Shown here in pieces: positions 51,843 through 59,840 of a stretch of DNA of 64,000 nucleotides (position 1 is the stretch's first letter; each line of letters opens with the position of its first letter). The stretch covers positions 124,001-188,000 of the forward strand of contig JAOPUZ010000051.1 in assembly GCA_025966315.1 (NCBI GenBank), in the 5' to 3' direction. This stretch comes from Frankiales bacterium. GTDB taxonomy: Bacteria > Actinomycetota > Actinomycetes > Mycobacteriales > Jatrophihabitantaceae. Both the position numbers and the translations under genes were made by a program. The notes beneath the pieces are model-generated. The model saw only the letters and a list, made by a program, of their open reading frames with translations, did no database searches and was not told the DNA's origin.

Positions 51843-52244
51843 CTAGCCAGCGGCATCGGGGAGCTCGGCCGCTCCGGTGTCGGGGCCGACCTGGTCGCCG
51901 GACTGGACGTTGTCGGTATCTGCCGTGCTGGCGGTCGTGCTGTCAGCGGTGTCGCCCGCGGTCCGGGTGTCGGCGCTGGTCTGGTCACCGGACTGAACAT
52001 TGCCCGTGTCGGCAGCGGTGGTGGTCGGCTGCGAGTGGGTGGTGTTCGGTGCGACCGGCGTTGCTTGGACCTGCCAATCCACGGCGACCGTGCGCAGGGC
52101 GCGCTCGGTCATCGTCGCCTTCGAGTGGGCCAAGAACGATCCGAGGCTGGCCAGCAGCGCGACGGCGCCAGCGATCCCGAGCGCGGCGGAGGCCAGCCGC
52201 AGGGGTTGGCGGCGCAGCAGTCCCCACAGCCAGGTGCCGGTCAC
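51843..52244 (-). CDS. Membrane-anchored protein: FtsX-permease-like N-terminus with repeated Thr/Asp-rich tail
   Basis: The 133-residue protein starts at GTG 52244 with GGAGA 7 nt upstream. Residues 1-60 (WLWGLLRRQPLRLASAALG, one helix, then SFLAHSKATMTERALRTVAV and DWQVQ) resemble the beginning of FtsX-type ABC permeases. The rest is a low-complexity tail holding two copies of a DTxNVQSGDQxxxDT motif. The permease body (extracellular domain and three further helices) is absent. It is either a real anchored exported peptide or a truncated permease gene with a new tail. Confidence 0.6.
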   Translation of the reverse strand: MTGTWLWGLLRRQPLRLASAALGIAGAVALLASLGSFLAHSKATMTERALRTVAVDWQVQATPVAPNTTHSQPTTTAADTGNVQSGDQTSADTRTAGDTADSTTASTADTDNVQSGDQVGPDTGAAELPDAAG

Positions 52245-52271
52245 TATAGGTCTCCGTTATTGATTGGGAAG

Positions 52272-52649
52272 ATGGCGGGTACCCGTGAGTGTGGACTGCT
52301 GTCGGCCGAGGCAGCGGATCAGGACGGACCTGGTGGAGCCTCGTGCGTCCTTGCTGTGCGCGAGCTGCGTGCTTGGACCGTCACGTCGGGCCTGCTCGCA
52401 TGGTCGGCCCACTTCGGCGTCGATACTCGGCCCTGGGCCGACGCGTTCGAATTGCCTGGGCAGTGTTCAGCTCAAGCCCTTACGTCCGGCGCAGCGGCCA
52501 TGGCAAGACTGTCGAACCAAGTTACCGACCTTGGTGTGCTTGCGCTTCGCAGAACGCTGGCGAACCCGTTCGCCAGTACCCCTCGCCGCGCTTGGGCGTT
52601 TCCTCGTGCCAGGCGTCGCGCCGCGACAGGAGCGCGCGAGTGGTTGTGA
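52272..52649 (+). CDS. Doubtful hypothetical protein
   Basis: A 125-residue frame starts at ATG 52272 after TTGGGAAG. It contains VRELRAWTVTSGLLAWSAHF and GAAAMARLSNQVTDLGVLAL, with reasonable codon use and a basic C-terminus. There is no recognised family. It is divergent from the anchored protein at 51843 and precedes the AAA ATPase gene. An overlapping plus-strand frame is also open, so chance cannot be excluded. Confidence 0.3.
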   Translation: MAGTRECGLLSAEAADQDGPGGASCVLAVRELRAWTVTSGLLAWSAHFGVDTRPWADAFELPGQCSAQALTSGAAAMARLSNQVTDLGVLALRRTLANPFASTPRRAWAFPRARRRAATGAREWL

Positions 52650-52696
52650 TTTCGTGAAAGTTCGGTCGGTCAGGTGCGGCGGAGTGCGCTGCGACC

Positions 52697-52702
52697 GATA
52701 AT
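52697..52702 (+). promoter_or_regulatory. Leaderless -10 element of the AAA ATPase regulator gene
   Basis: GATAAT is spaced 6 nt before ATG 52709, so the transcript would start at the start codon. No ribosome site precedes this ATG. Confidence 0.5.
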
Positions 52703-52708
52703 CTGCGT

Positions 52709-55573
52709 ATGGCCGAGCGTCTGGTAGGGCGGCGCTGGGAGTTGCGCGCCCTCGTGGACCTGCTCGATGCCGCCCGATCCGGTCGAGGCCGAGGTCTGCT
52801 GTTGCTCGGCGACGCGGGAATCGGCAAGACCACCTTGGCCCAGGCGCTCGCCTCGAAGGCCACCGGCTGCACGATCGGCTGGGGGCGCTGCCCGGAGATC
52901 GAAGCGGTGCCCTATTGGCCTTGGCGGCAGGCGCTGCAGCCCCTCGATGCCGCGGCACCACTCCCCGACTCGGCGCCGGTCGCGCGCCCGTCGATCTTCG
53001 CCGACGTTGCCGACCGCCTCGCCAAGGCTACGGCGACTAGCCCGGCAGTGGTCATCCTCGAAGACGTTCACGTGGCCGACGCCGCTTCGCTTGCGTTGCT
53101 TCAGTTCCTCGCCGGGGTGCTGCCCGAGCTGAGATGCTTGCTGCTGCTGACCAGCCGCAACAACTCGGTGGATCTCGCCCCGCACGCTGCTATTGCGCTC
53201 GAGGCGCTCCCCCCGGTGTTCGGGCGACTCACCCTGCAGGGTCTCGACCGCGCGGACACCGCGGCGCTGGTGGGGCAGGTCCTTGGCCGGCCGGATACGC
53301 AGCTCGCCGACGCGATATACGGGCGCACCGTCGGCAACCCGTTTTTTGTCCAGGAGCTGACACGGCTGTACGCGGTCAAGGGTGGGCCCGGTGTCGGCCC
53401 GCCGGCCGGTGTGCACCAGGTCATCGGCCGCCGCCTCGCGCGGCTGCGGCAGCAAACGCACGACTGCCTATCGGTTGCGGCGGTGCTGGGCGACGGCGTG
53501 GAGGTCGCGGTACTTGCCGAGGTTGCGCAACTGCCGGTCGGCGTGATCCTGGACGCGGTGGGCGAGGCTGTCGACGCGCGGCTCGTCGTGCTCGACTGCG
53601 CCCAGGTGCGGTTCGCGCACGCCCTCGTCCGCGAGGTGCTGTACGACGACATGAGTGCTGCCCGCCGGGGCCTGTTGCACGGACGGTCCGGTGAGGTGCT
53701 GGTCGGCCGCCGGGCCGGTGCCGGTCCGGTAGCCGACCACTTCCGACGCGCGGTCGGCTACCCGAACGCGGTCCGGCTGGCCGCCGAGCATGCGCTGCAC
53801 GCCGCTCAGGACGCGATGCGGCGCGGCGGCTATGAACAGGCCGTCCGCTACTTTCAGTGGGCGGCCCAGGGCAGCACCGAACCCGGCGTCCGGCTCGGTC
53901 TCGGCGAGGCGCAGGTGCTCGCCGGGCAGCTGGCCAAGGGCCGGGCGGTCTTGCGCGAGTTGGCCCGCGAGCGGCTCGCTGCGAGCGATGGGGAGACCGC
54001 AGCCCGTGCGGTGCTCGCGACGGGTGGCGGCCTGGGCGGGTTCGAGGTGGATCTCGGCGATGTCGAGCAGGCCGTAATGCTCGAGCGGGCGTTGCCGCTG
54101 CTGGGCGATGGCCCGACGAAGGCGGCGGCGCTGGCTCGGAGCGCGGTAGCCCGCGCGCACGGGCGGATGGACGAGTCGGCCCGCGCGCTCGCGCGGGACG
54201 CCATCGACATAGCGCGCCGGCTAGGCGATGCGCGTATCGAAGCGGCCGCGCTGTCGGCGTGGTGTGACACGGCGAGCGGGCCGGACTTCGTTGCCGAGCG
54301 GGAGGCGGAGGCGCGCCGTATGGTGGCGCTGGCTGAGACGGCAGGCGATCGCACCCTTGCCCTGCTCGCCCGTCGACTGCTCGTCGTGGCGCTGCTGGAA
54401 CAAGGCAGCTTCGCCGGCGCCGACGAGCAGATCGCTGCATACGCCGCGATCGCCGAACAGATGCACACGGCGTTCTACTCCTGGCCGGTACCGATGTGGC
54501 GCGGCATGCGGGCGTTGATGCGCGCGGACCACGCGCAGGTCGACGTGTGCCTGACCGACGCCGCGGAGCTTGCCCGGCGCGCGGACAGCGCGAACGGCGA
54601 GCTGATGGTGTTCACGCTGCGGATCGGCAAGGCCGACGCGACCGGCACGATCGCGGACTGCCGCGAGCTGATCGACGAGGTGATGGCGCCCTTCTGGGAC
54701 GTGCCCATGGCGCAGGGCTACCTCGCCTATTACCTCGTTAAGGCTGGCGACCGGGAGCGCGCCGCGCGATTGGTCGAGCAGCGAATGTCTGAAGGCATCG
54801 CAGCCATCCCCAAGGACAGCGAGTGGCTGACGAGCGTTGCGCTGCTGGGCGAGGCGGCCCGCTTGCTCGGGCACCAAGCCGCGGTGACGGCCTGCGCTGG
54901 TGTCCTTGAGACCTACCGCGAACTGTGGCTCTACGACGGCATCGGAGCCGCTTGCTATGGCCGCGTCGCTACGTTCCTCGACCGGTTCACCGAATTCCTC
55001 GGCAGCCTGCCAGTCGAATTGCCGGTTGGCCCGCCGACCGCGGCGGTCGGCGAGCTGCATCGCACCGGCGCGGTGTGGTCGATCAGCTGGCGCCGCGAAC
55101 ACGCCACCGTCCCGGACGGCAAGGGCGTCCGGGATCTGGCCGCCCTGCTTACCCGCGCGGGCACGCCGATCCACGTCCTCGATCTGGTCGGCGCCGGGCG
55201 CGCCGGCGGCGGGGACACCGGCCCGGCGCTGGACCAGCAGGCCAGGATGGCCTACAAGACGCGGCTGCGCGAGCTGACCGACGAGCTCGCCGAAGCGGAG
55301 CAGTTCGCCGACGTCGGACGCGCCGAACGGCTGCGAACCGAACAGGAATTTTTGGCGCACGAACTCGCCGCCGCACTGGGCCTCGGCGGCCGGGCCCGCG
55401 TGACCGGCGACCCTGTCGAGCGGGCCCGCAAGGCGGTCTCGATGCGGATCGCCGCCGCTATCAAGGCAATCGATCAGGTGCACCCGTCGCTGGGCCGACA
55501 TTTGAGGGCGAGCGTCCACACCGGTCGGCACTGTGTGTACGAGCCAGAAGACGAGGTCACCTGGCAGCTGTGA
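52709..55573 (+). CDS. Large AAA ATPase signalling protein (MalT/LuxR-like ATPase without helix-turn-helix)
   Basis: In this 954-residue protein, Walker A is GDAGIGKTT near residues 34-42 and Walker B is AVVILEDVHVAD near 112-124. VGNPFFVQELTRL and RFAHALVREVLYDDM are typical of the STAND-type ATPases in large LuxR regulators. A long helical-repeat region follows. The C-terminus (about 770-954) begins GAVWSISWRREHATVPDGKG, with VRDLAALLTRAGTPIHVLDL, a module seen in place of a LuxR DNA-binding domain in related actinobacterial proteins. It probably acts as an ATP-driven sensor. The methyltransferase and MOSC genes follow in the same direction. Confidence 0.9.
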   Translation: MAERLVGRRWELRALVDLLDAARSGRGRGLLLLGDAGIGKTTLAQALASKATGCTIGWGRCPEIEAVPYWPWRQALQPLDAAAPLPDSAPVARPSIFADVADRLAKATATSPAVVILEDVHVADAASLALLQFLAGVLPELRCLLLLTSRNNSVDLAPHAAIALEALPPVFGRLTLQGLDRADTAALVGQVLGRPDTQLADAIYGRTVGNPFFVQELTRLYAVKGGPGVGPPAGVHQVIGRRLARLRQQTHDCLSVAAVLGDGVEVAVLAEVAQLPVGVILDAVGEAVDARLVVLDCAQVRFAHALVREVLYDDMSAARRGLLHGRSGEVLVGRRAGAGPVADHFRRAVGYPNAVRLAAEHALHAAQDAMRRGGYEQAVRYFQWAAQGSTEPGVRLGLGEAQVLAGQLAKGRAVLRELARERLAASDGETAARAVLATGGGLGGFEVDLGDVEQAVMLERALPLLGDGPTKAAALARSAVARAHGRMDESARALARDAIDIARRLGDARIEAAALSAWCDTASGPDFVAEREAEARRMVALAETAGDRTLALLARRLLVVALLEQGSFAGADEQIAAYAAIAEQMHTAFYSWPVPMWRGMRALMRADHAQVDVCLTDAAELARRADSANGELMVFTLRIGKADATGTIADCRELIDEVMAPFWDVPMAQGYLAYYLVKAGDRERAARLVEQRMSEGIAAIPKDSEWLTSVALLGEAARLLGHQAAVTACAGVLETYRELWLYDGIGAACYGRVATFLDRFTEFLGSLPVELPVGPPTAAVGELHRTGAVWSISWRREHATVPDGKGVRDLAALLTRAGTPIHVLDLVGAGRAGGGDTGPALDQQARMAYKTRLRELTDELAEAEQFADVGRAERLRTEQEFLAHELAAALGLGGRARVTGDPVERARKAVSMRIAAAIKAIDQVHPSLGRHLRASVHTGRHCVYEPEDEVTWQL

Positions 55574-55651
55574 TCTGGCATCGCCAGGTCTCAACTGGCG
55601 CCTCTGTTGTGGAGCGCGGCGCACGCCCAGCTCGCATAGCAGACAGGATGC

Positions 55652-56737
55652 ATGATGACCACTATCGACGACACGACCGCCAGCAAGGCGCTCGTCGGCC
55701 GGCTGTTCGCCGCGGCACTCGGCACCGCAGAGCTGTTCACCGTCTACCTGGGCCAGGTGCACGGTCTCTACCGTGCCGTGGACTCGGTCGGCTCGACGAC
55801 CGCGGCCGAGCTGTCGCAGGCGAGCGGCGTCGAGCTGCGCTACCTGCTGGAATGGCTGCAATCCCAAGCGATCAGCGGCCTGCTGAGCGTCGACGGCCCA
55901 GACATCGGCACCGCGAGATTCTCACTCACGCCGGGCGTCCGTGAGACGCTTCTCGACGAGACCAACCCGTACTACGCCGGTGGCATGCCGGCCATCGCCG
56001 TCGCAGTCGGCCGCGCCTTCCCGCAGCTCGAGGCCGCATTCAAGACCGGCGCCGGCGTCCCGTACGCGGAGTACGGCCCAGAGGCGGTCACCGCCCAGGC
56101 GGCGCTGAACCGCCCGGCCTACGTCAACTCACTCGTCGCCGAGTGGCTGCCGGTCATGCCAGACGTGCAGGCGCGGATGGCGGCGGGCGCGCGGGTGGCC
56201 GACGTCGGCACCGGCGCGGGCTGGTCGGCGATCGAGCTCGCCAAGGCCTACCGGGCAGTCCACGTCGACGGCTACGACAACGACGAGGAGTCGATCTCAC
56301 GCGCCCGCCGCAACGCCGCCGAGCACAGCGTCTCCGACCGGGTCGACTTCGAGGTGCGCGATATCGACGAGATCGCCGCGCACGGTGTCCGCTACGACCT
56401 GATTACCTTCTTCGAGTGCCTGCACGACCTCGCCCACCCCGTCGCGGCGCTCGCCGCGGCCCGGCAGGCGCTCGCGCCGGGCGGCACCGTCCTGGTCATG
56501 GACGAGAACGTCGACGAGACGCTCGTCGCCCCCGGCGACGAGGTTCAGCGCTTCTTCGCCGCCGCCAGCGTCATCTGGTGCACGCCACAGGGCCGGGTCG
56601 AGGCAGACTCTGAAGTGATCGGCGCCGTCATGCGGCCAGCCAGACTTCGGGAACTGGCCGCGGCCGCGGGGTTCACGACGGTGAACATCCTGCCGATCGA
56701 GCACCCGTTCTGGAGATTTTACCGCCTCAACCCCTAA
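55652..56737 (+). CDS. Class I SAM-dependent methyltransferase with N-terminal winged-helix domain
   Basis: The 361-residue protein starts at ATG 55652 or 55655, near an AGG site. An N-terminal winged-helix-like dimerisation region (AAELSQASGVELRYLLEWLQ) precedes the SAM domain: VADVGTGAGWSAIELAKAY, VDGYDNDEESI, LITFFECLHDLAHP and LAPGGTVLVMDENVDETLV. The layout is that of mycobacterial Rv2258c-like methyltransferases, whose substrates are uncertain. It follows the ATPase gene after 78 bp and precedes the MOSC gene by 11 bp. Confidence 0.92.
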   Translation: MMTTIDDTTASKALVGRLFAAALGTAELFTVYLGQVHGLYRAVDSVGSTTAAELSQASGVELRYLLEWLQSQAISGLLSVDGPDIGTARFSLTPGVRETLLDETNPYYAGGMPAIAVAVGRAFPQLEAAFKTGAGVPYAEYGPEAVTAQAALNRPAYVNSLVAEWLPVMPDVQARMAAGARVADVGTGAGWSAIELAKAYRAVHVDGYDNDEESISRARRNAAEHSVSDRVDFEVRDIDEIAAHGVRYDLITFFECLHDLAHPVAALAAARQALAPGGTVLVMDENVDETLVAPGDEVQRFFAAASVIWCTPQGRVEADSEVIGAVMRPARLRELAAAAGFTTVNILPIEHPFWRFYRLNP

Positions 56738-56748
56738 CGGAGCCGACG

Positions 56749-57513
56749 ATGCAGCTGGTCGAGATCACGCGCTACCCCGTCAAGTCGCTGCAGGGCGAGT
56801 CCGTATCCAGAGCCGAGATCGAGCCGGACGGCGTCCGCGGCGACCGCAGTTGGGGCATCCGCGACGAGACCACCGGCAAGATCCTGACCGGGCGCCGCGC
56901 GCCGCAACTGCTGTTCGCCGCCGCGACCCTGACGCCCGACGGCACACCGGTGATCACGCTGCCGACCGGCGCGACATGTGAAGGGCCCGGCGCTGACACC
57001 GACGCGGCACTTTCGGCATGGCTCAACAAACCGGTGCGCCTCGTGAAATCCGTGGGCGTGCCGGCCGCGCAGGCGGAGTACTTCGAGGACGCCACCGACG
57101 ACGCGAGCCAGGCCATCGAATGGACCATGCCCGCCAACCGATTCGTCGACGCGCAGCCCCTACTCGTCCTGACCACAGCAAGCCTGCGCACCGCAGCCAC
57201 ACTGCACCCAGACGGCGACTGGCAGGTCCGCCGGTTCCGTCCCAACCTCCTGGTAGACGTCACCGACGACGGGTGGGTCGAGGACTCCTGGTGCGGGCGC
57301 TCAACCGTCCACCTCGGCGCCGTGGAGCTGCGGCCGCAAGAGCCGTGCATCCGCTGCACGATGGTCACCCGCCCGCAGCCCGGCATCGACGAGGATCGGG
57401 ACATCTTCCGAACCCTCGCTCGCAACCACCGCGGCCACCTCGGAGCCTGGACCGCCATCACCACTGGCGGGACCATCCACGTCGGCGACGAGGTCTGCGT
57501 CGAGCCCCGATAG
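56749..57513 (+). CDS. MOSC-domain protein
   Basis: The 254-residue protein has an N-terminal beta-barrel (LVEITRYPVKSLQGESV, GVRGDRSWGIRD) and a MOSC domain with RRFRPNLLVDV and the conserved Cys in EPCIRCTMVTR. MOSC proteins carry sulfur for molybdenum cofactor or reduce N-hydroxylated compounds (mARC/YcbX type). It lies 11 bp downstream of the methyltransferase gene, so the two are probably co-transcribed. Confidence 0.92.
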   Translation: MQLVEITRYPVKSLQGESVSRAEIEPDGVRGDRSWGIRDETTGKILTGRRAPQLLFAAATLTPDGTPVITLPTGATCEGPGADTDAALSAWLNKPVRLVKSVGVPAAQAEYFEDATDDASQAIEWTMPANRFVDAQPLLVLTTASLRTAATLHPDGDWQVRRFRPNLLVDVTDDGWVEDSWCGRSTVHLGAVELRPQEPCIRCTMVTRPQPGIDEDRDIFRTLARNHRGHLGAWTAITTGGTIHVGDEVCVEPR

Positions 57514-57543
57514 ATCCTGTCGGCCGCCGACGAGCCGCTGCGG

Positions 57544-57672
57544 GTGGGAAGCCCGGCGACCGTCGTCCACGCACCACGCGTCTGGCACGGCGCGTGGTGC
57601 TGGGAGCGGGTCGACGCACTGCTCCTCTACATCAGCCTCGCCGGGCGCCTCGGCCATGCCCGTGGGCGGTGA
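57544..57672 (+). pseudogene. N-terminal remnant of an alpha/beta hydrolase
   Basis: From GTG 57544 the frame reads SPATVVHAPRVWHGAWCWER then VDALL, resembling the start of alpha/beta hydrolases (TVVLVHGAWHGAWCWERV). It decays and stops at 57672. The expected Gly-x-Ser-x-Gly region is absent. It is a short dead fragment after the MOSC gene. Confidence 0.55.
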
Positions 57673-57862
57673 GCAGCACTCACCCGGCAGGGCTCCAGCA
57701 GCTACGTCAACGCCGAAAATGGCTGTCGCGGCGGGCCGGTCATCGGCGGCCTGTCCGGTGAGATCCTTGCCGGGCCGCCGTCGAGGCACGAAGAGCTCCT
57801 GCTCGCCGAACACGACGTGACCGAAGCCCGTCGCAGTCGGCAGTTGTTCGACCGATCGGGCC
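57673..57862 (+). pseudogene. C-terminal remnant of a nitrilase-superfamily enzyme
   Basis: In the same frame as the hydrolase remnant, after its stop, the sequence encodes SSSYVNAENGCRGGPVIGG, LSGEILAGPPSRHEELLLAE and HDVTEARRSRQLFDRSG. This follows the nitrilase C-terminal pattern (VDPxGEILAGPxxxEELLxAExDxxxxRxxRxxFD). The catalytic Glu, Lys and Cys regions are missing. The two fragments side by side show a deletion between once-separate genes. Confidence 0.55.
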
Positions 57863-57982
57863 TACGCCCCTTCCGGAACGTCTTCAACCCCACCCGTCGA
57901 CTACACAGCCGCCGCGGAATCAGTTTTCGCACCGACTCAACATCCGAGGCACCGTTCGTGTGGCGCTGGATCGTTGTTCGGG
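57863..57982. other. Rest of the gap after the remnants
   Basis: No gene or hairpin is visible between the nitrilase remnant and the end of the convergent TetR gene. The whole gene-free stretch is 57514-57982 and consists mainly of the two remnants. Confidence 0.5.
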
Positions 57983-58630
57983 TCAGCGTTCGGCGCTGCG
58001 GCAGTTCGCGGGTGCTGGGATGAGGCTCGCGAGCAGGTTTGTCGCTGCTGTGCTGAAGCGGGCGGTGTCGGCGAAGGGGCGGGCGACCAGCATCGCGCCT
58101 TCCAGGCAGCTGATGATCATGCGGGCGGTGTCGCGGTAGGTGCCGGTGAATTGCAGCTCGCCGGCGTCGCTGCCGGCGTTGAGCACCGCCTCCAGCCAGG
58201 ACTCGTTGTCGGCGAAGAACGCGAGCACGGCCTGCTGCATCGGTTGCGGCAGCGTCCGGTACTCGGCGGCGAGCATGCCGCATAGGCACATCCGGTCCTC
58301 GCGTAACACGTCGAAGTAGAGCGTCGCGTAGCCATCGAGCTTGGCCATGGCACCGCGGCGGGTGTCCAGCGCAGTAAGCGCAGCCCCGAACCGCTCGGTG
58401 TAGCGGGTGAGCAGCGCGGTACCCAGTTCGGCCTTGCCGGCAAAGTGGTAGTGCAGCGCCGGCTTGGTCAGCCGCAGTTCGGCGGCGATGTCGGCATAGC
58501 TGACCGCGTTGAAGCCGCGCTCCTGGACCAGTCGCTCGGCGACATCGAGGATGCGCGCCGAGGTGCCCAGTTCGTCTCGTTGCTCGCTGGCGCTCGCCGG
58601 CGTACCCACTGCGGATCGTCCACTCTTCAC
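57983..58630 (-). CDS. TetR-family transcriptional regulator
   Basis: The 215-residue protein starts at GTG 58630 after AAGGGGTGA. Its helix-turn-helix is YADIAAELRLTKPALHYHFA near residues 45-64. The ligand domain includes LREDRMCLCGMLAAEYRTLP, typical of one TetR subgroup (TetR_C_29-like). It is divergent from the DUF1059 and SnoaL genes, with inverted repeats between, so it probably represses them and itself. Confidence 0.93.
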   Translation of the reverse strand: MKSGRSAVGTPASASEQRDELGTSARILDVAERLVQERGFNAVSYADIAAELRLTKPALHYHFAGKAELGTALLTRYTERFGAALTALDTRRGAMAKLDGYATLYFDVLREDRMCLCGMLAAEYRTLPQPMQQAVLAFFADNESWLEAVLNAGSDAGELQFTGTYRDTARMIISCLEGAMLVARPFADTARFSTAATNLLASLIPAPANCRSAER

Positions 58631-58650
58631 CCAGTCACCCCTTGACCGTT

Positions 58651-58694
58651 GACCTTCTAGTAGGTAGAACTAGATTCTGACTTATCAGAAGGTC
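58651..58694. promoter_or_regulatory. Candidate TetR operators
   Basis: GACCTTCT (58651-58658) and AGAAGGTC (58687-58694) form a perfect 8-bp inverted repeat with a 28-bp spacer. Inside, TTCTA-GTAGG-TAGAA (58655-58669) is a second palindrome. They lie 20 bp upstream of the TetR start, towards the divergent genes. Confidence 0.6.
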
Positions 58695-58900
58695 AGATTA
58701 GCCGCAGGACGTGGGCACGCGCTGGGAGGCAGCTTCATGCACGCCACCGAACACCGCAGCTTCGACGGCTGGGCCTCGGCGACGAGCCGGTCGTGGTCGT
58801 GCACTGGTTCGGGCGCCAGCAACTACGCCAAATCCGCCCTGCACGACTACACACCGTTGACCAGTTACAGACGACCACACACGACAGAACGGGGAGTGCC

Positions 58901-59095
58901 ATGGACCGCAAGATGATCGACTGCCGCGCCGTGCCGAACGACGTGGGCTGTACCTTGACCATCGCCGGGCAGCAGGGGGAGGTGCTCGAGGCCGCCGCCG
59001 CGCACGCGGTCGCCGTGCACGGTCACGCCGACTCCCCAGAGCTGCGGGAGATGCTGCAGGCCGGTCTGCAGGACGCCGAACCAAGCCTCGCGTGA
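58901..59095 (+). CDS. DUF1059 small protein
   Basis: The 64-residue protein starts at ATG 58901 after GGGGAG. MIDCRAVPNDVGCTLTIAG, VLEAAAAHAVAVHGHADSPE and LREMLQ match the DUF1059 small-protein family. Its Cys and His residues may bind metal, though no function is established. The stop overlaps the next gene start (GTGA), so the two are coupled. Confidence 0.88.
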   Translation: MDRKMIDCRAVPNDVGCTLTIAGQQGEVLEAAAAHAVAVHGHADSPELREMLQAGLQDAEPSLA

Positions 59096-59484
59096 CCGCG
59101 ACGAGTGAGTCTGCCACCACCCCTTCCGCCAGCGCCTCGGCGATCGAGTTCACCCGGGCGCTGGTGCAGCGGTTCAACGTCGCGTGGAACGAGCACGACC
59201 TGCCGGCAGCACTCGCCTTGATCAGTGACGACTGCGTGTTCGACGCGACCTCACCGGCGCCGGACGGCACCCGGGTCGTCGGGCCTGCGGCGATCCGTGC
59301 GGTATGGGAGCCGATCTTCGCGGACGCGCACAGCCGCTTCAGCGTCGAGGACGCGATCACGGCCGCCGATCACGTCGTACAGCGCTGGCGCTACGACTGG
59401 GACGGCGGCCACATCCGCGGCATCGACCTGATCACCGTCGCCGCCGGCCGGATCACCGCCAAACTCGCCTACGTCAAAGGCTGA
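59092..59484 (+). CDS. SnoaL-like (NTF2-fold) protein
   Basis: The 130-residue protein starts at GTG 59092, overlapping the DUF1059 stop by 4 bp. FNVAWNEHDLPAALALISDD, CVFDATSPAPDG, IRAVWEPIF and VQRWRYDWDGGHIRGIDLIT are SnoaL/NTF2 features with a polar pocket. Members are isomerases, cyclases or binding proteins. It is probably controlled by the divergent TetR protein. Confidence 0.9.
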   Translation: MTATSESATTPSASASAIEFTRALVQRFNVAWNEHDLPAALALISDDCVFDATSPAPDGTRVVGPAAIRAVWEPIFADAHSRFSVEDAITAADHVVQRWRYDWDGGHIRGIDLITVAAGRITAKLAYVKG

Positions 59485-59840
59485 TCGCGCGCGTCGTGGC
59501 GCACCGAGTCGCGGCCCCGTCCAGGGCGCGGGGCGGATGTTCTGGTTGCAGGAAGGAGTTTTGGCCGGGTCGTACTGGCGTTTGAGCCGCGCAGCCGCAC
59601 TGCACGCTGACCAAAGCCAGTGGCGGCGCCGACGACGGGCAACCGGTCATGTTGTTACAAACCCTGGGCTTGGTTCGCTGCTTCTCACCTAGACGTCGCT
59701 CTCTTGACCGCAGGCATTTACGCGGCCGTGCCGTCTTCCGCGGCGTCATGAATCGGCCTACGGTGATCCCAGGCCGCTGATCCTCCAACGAAACTCCTGC
59801 GCTGAAGGTGCGGCGAATTCACCGCTGACAGGGGAGCGAC
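59485..59840. other. 356-bp gap with an oxidase remnant
   Basis: The left 130 bp hold a decayed C-terminus of a berberine-bridge-type oxidase on the minus strand (next entry). The rest shows no supported gene. The right end contains the ribosome site of the flavoprotein gene. Confidence 0.55.
59521..59613 (-). pseudogene. C-terminal remnant of a berberine-bridge-type FAD oxidase
   Basis: On the minus strand the sequence encodes AARLKRQYDPAKTPSCNQNI followed by RPAP. This resembles the conserved last helix of berberine-bridge oxidases (RLxxIKRRYDPxNxFxxNQNIxP), with a short out-of-frame patch after DPA. No N-terminal part is present. It is short, so the call is tentative. Confidence 0.45.

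Noticed and set aside
54221-55867. 548-codon minus-strand frame opposite the AAA ATPase gene
   Set aside because: It is antisense to a protein with Walker motifs and has no domain of its own.
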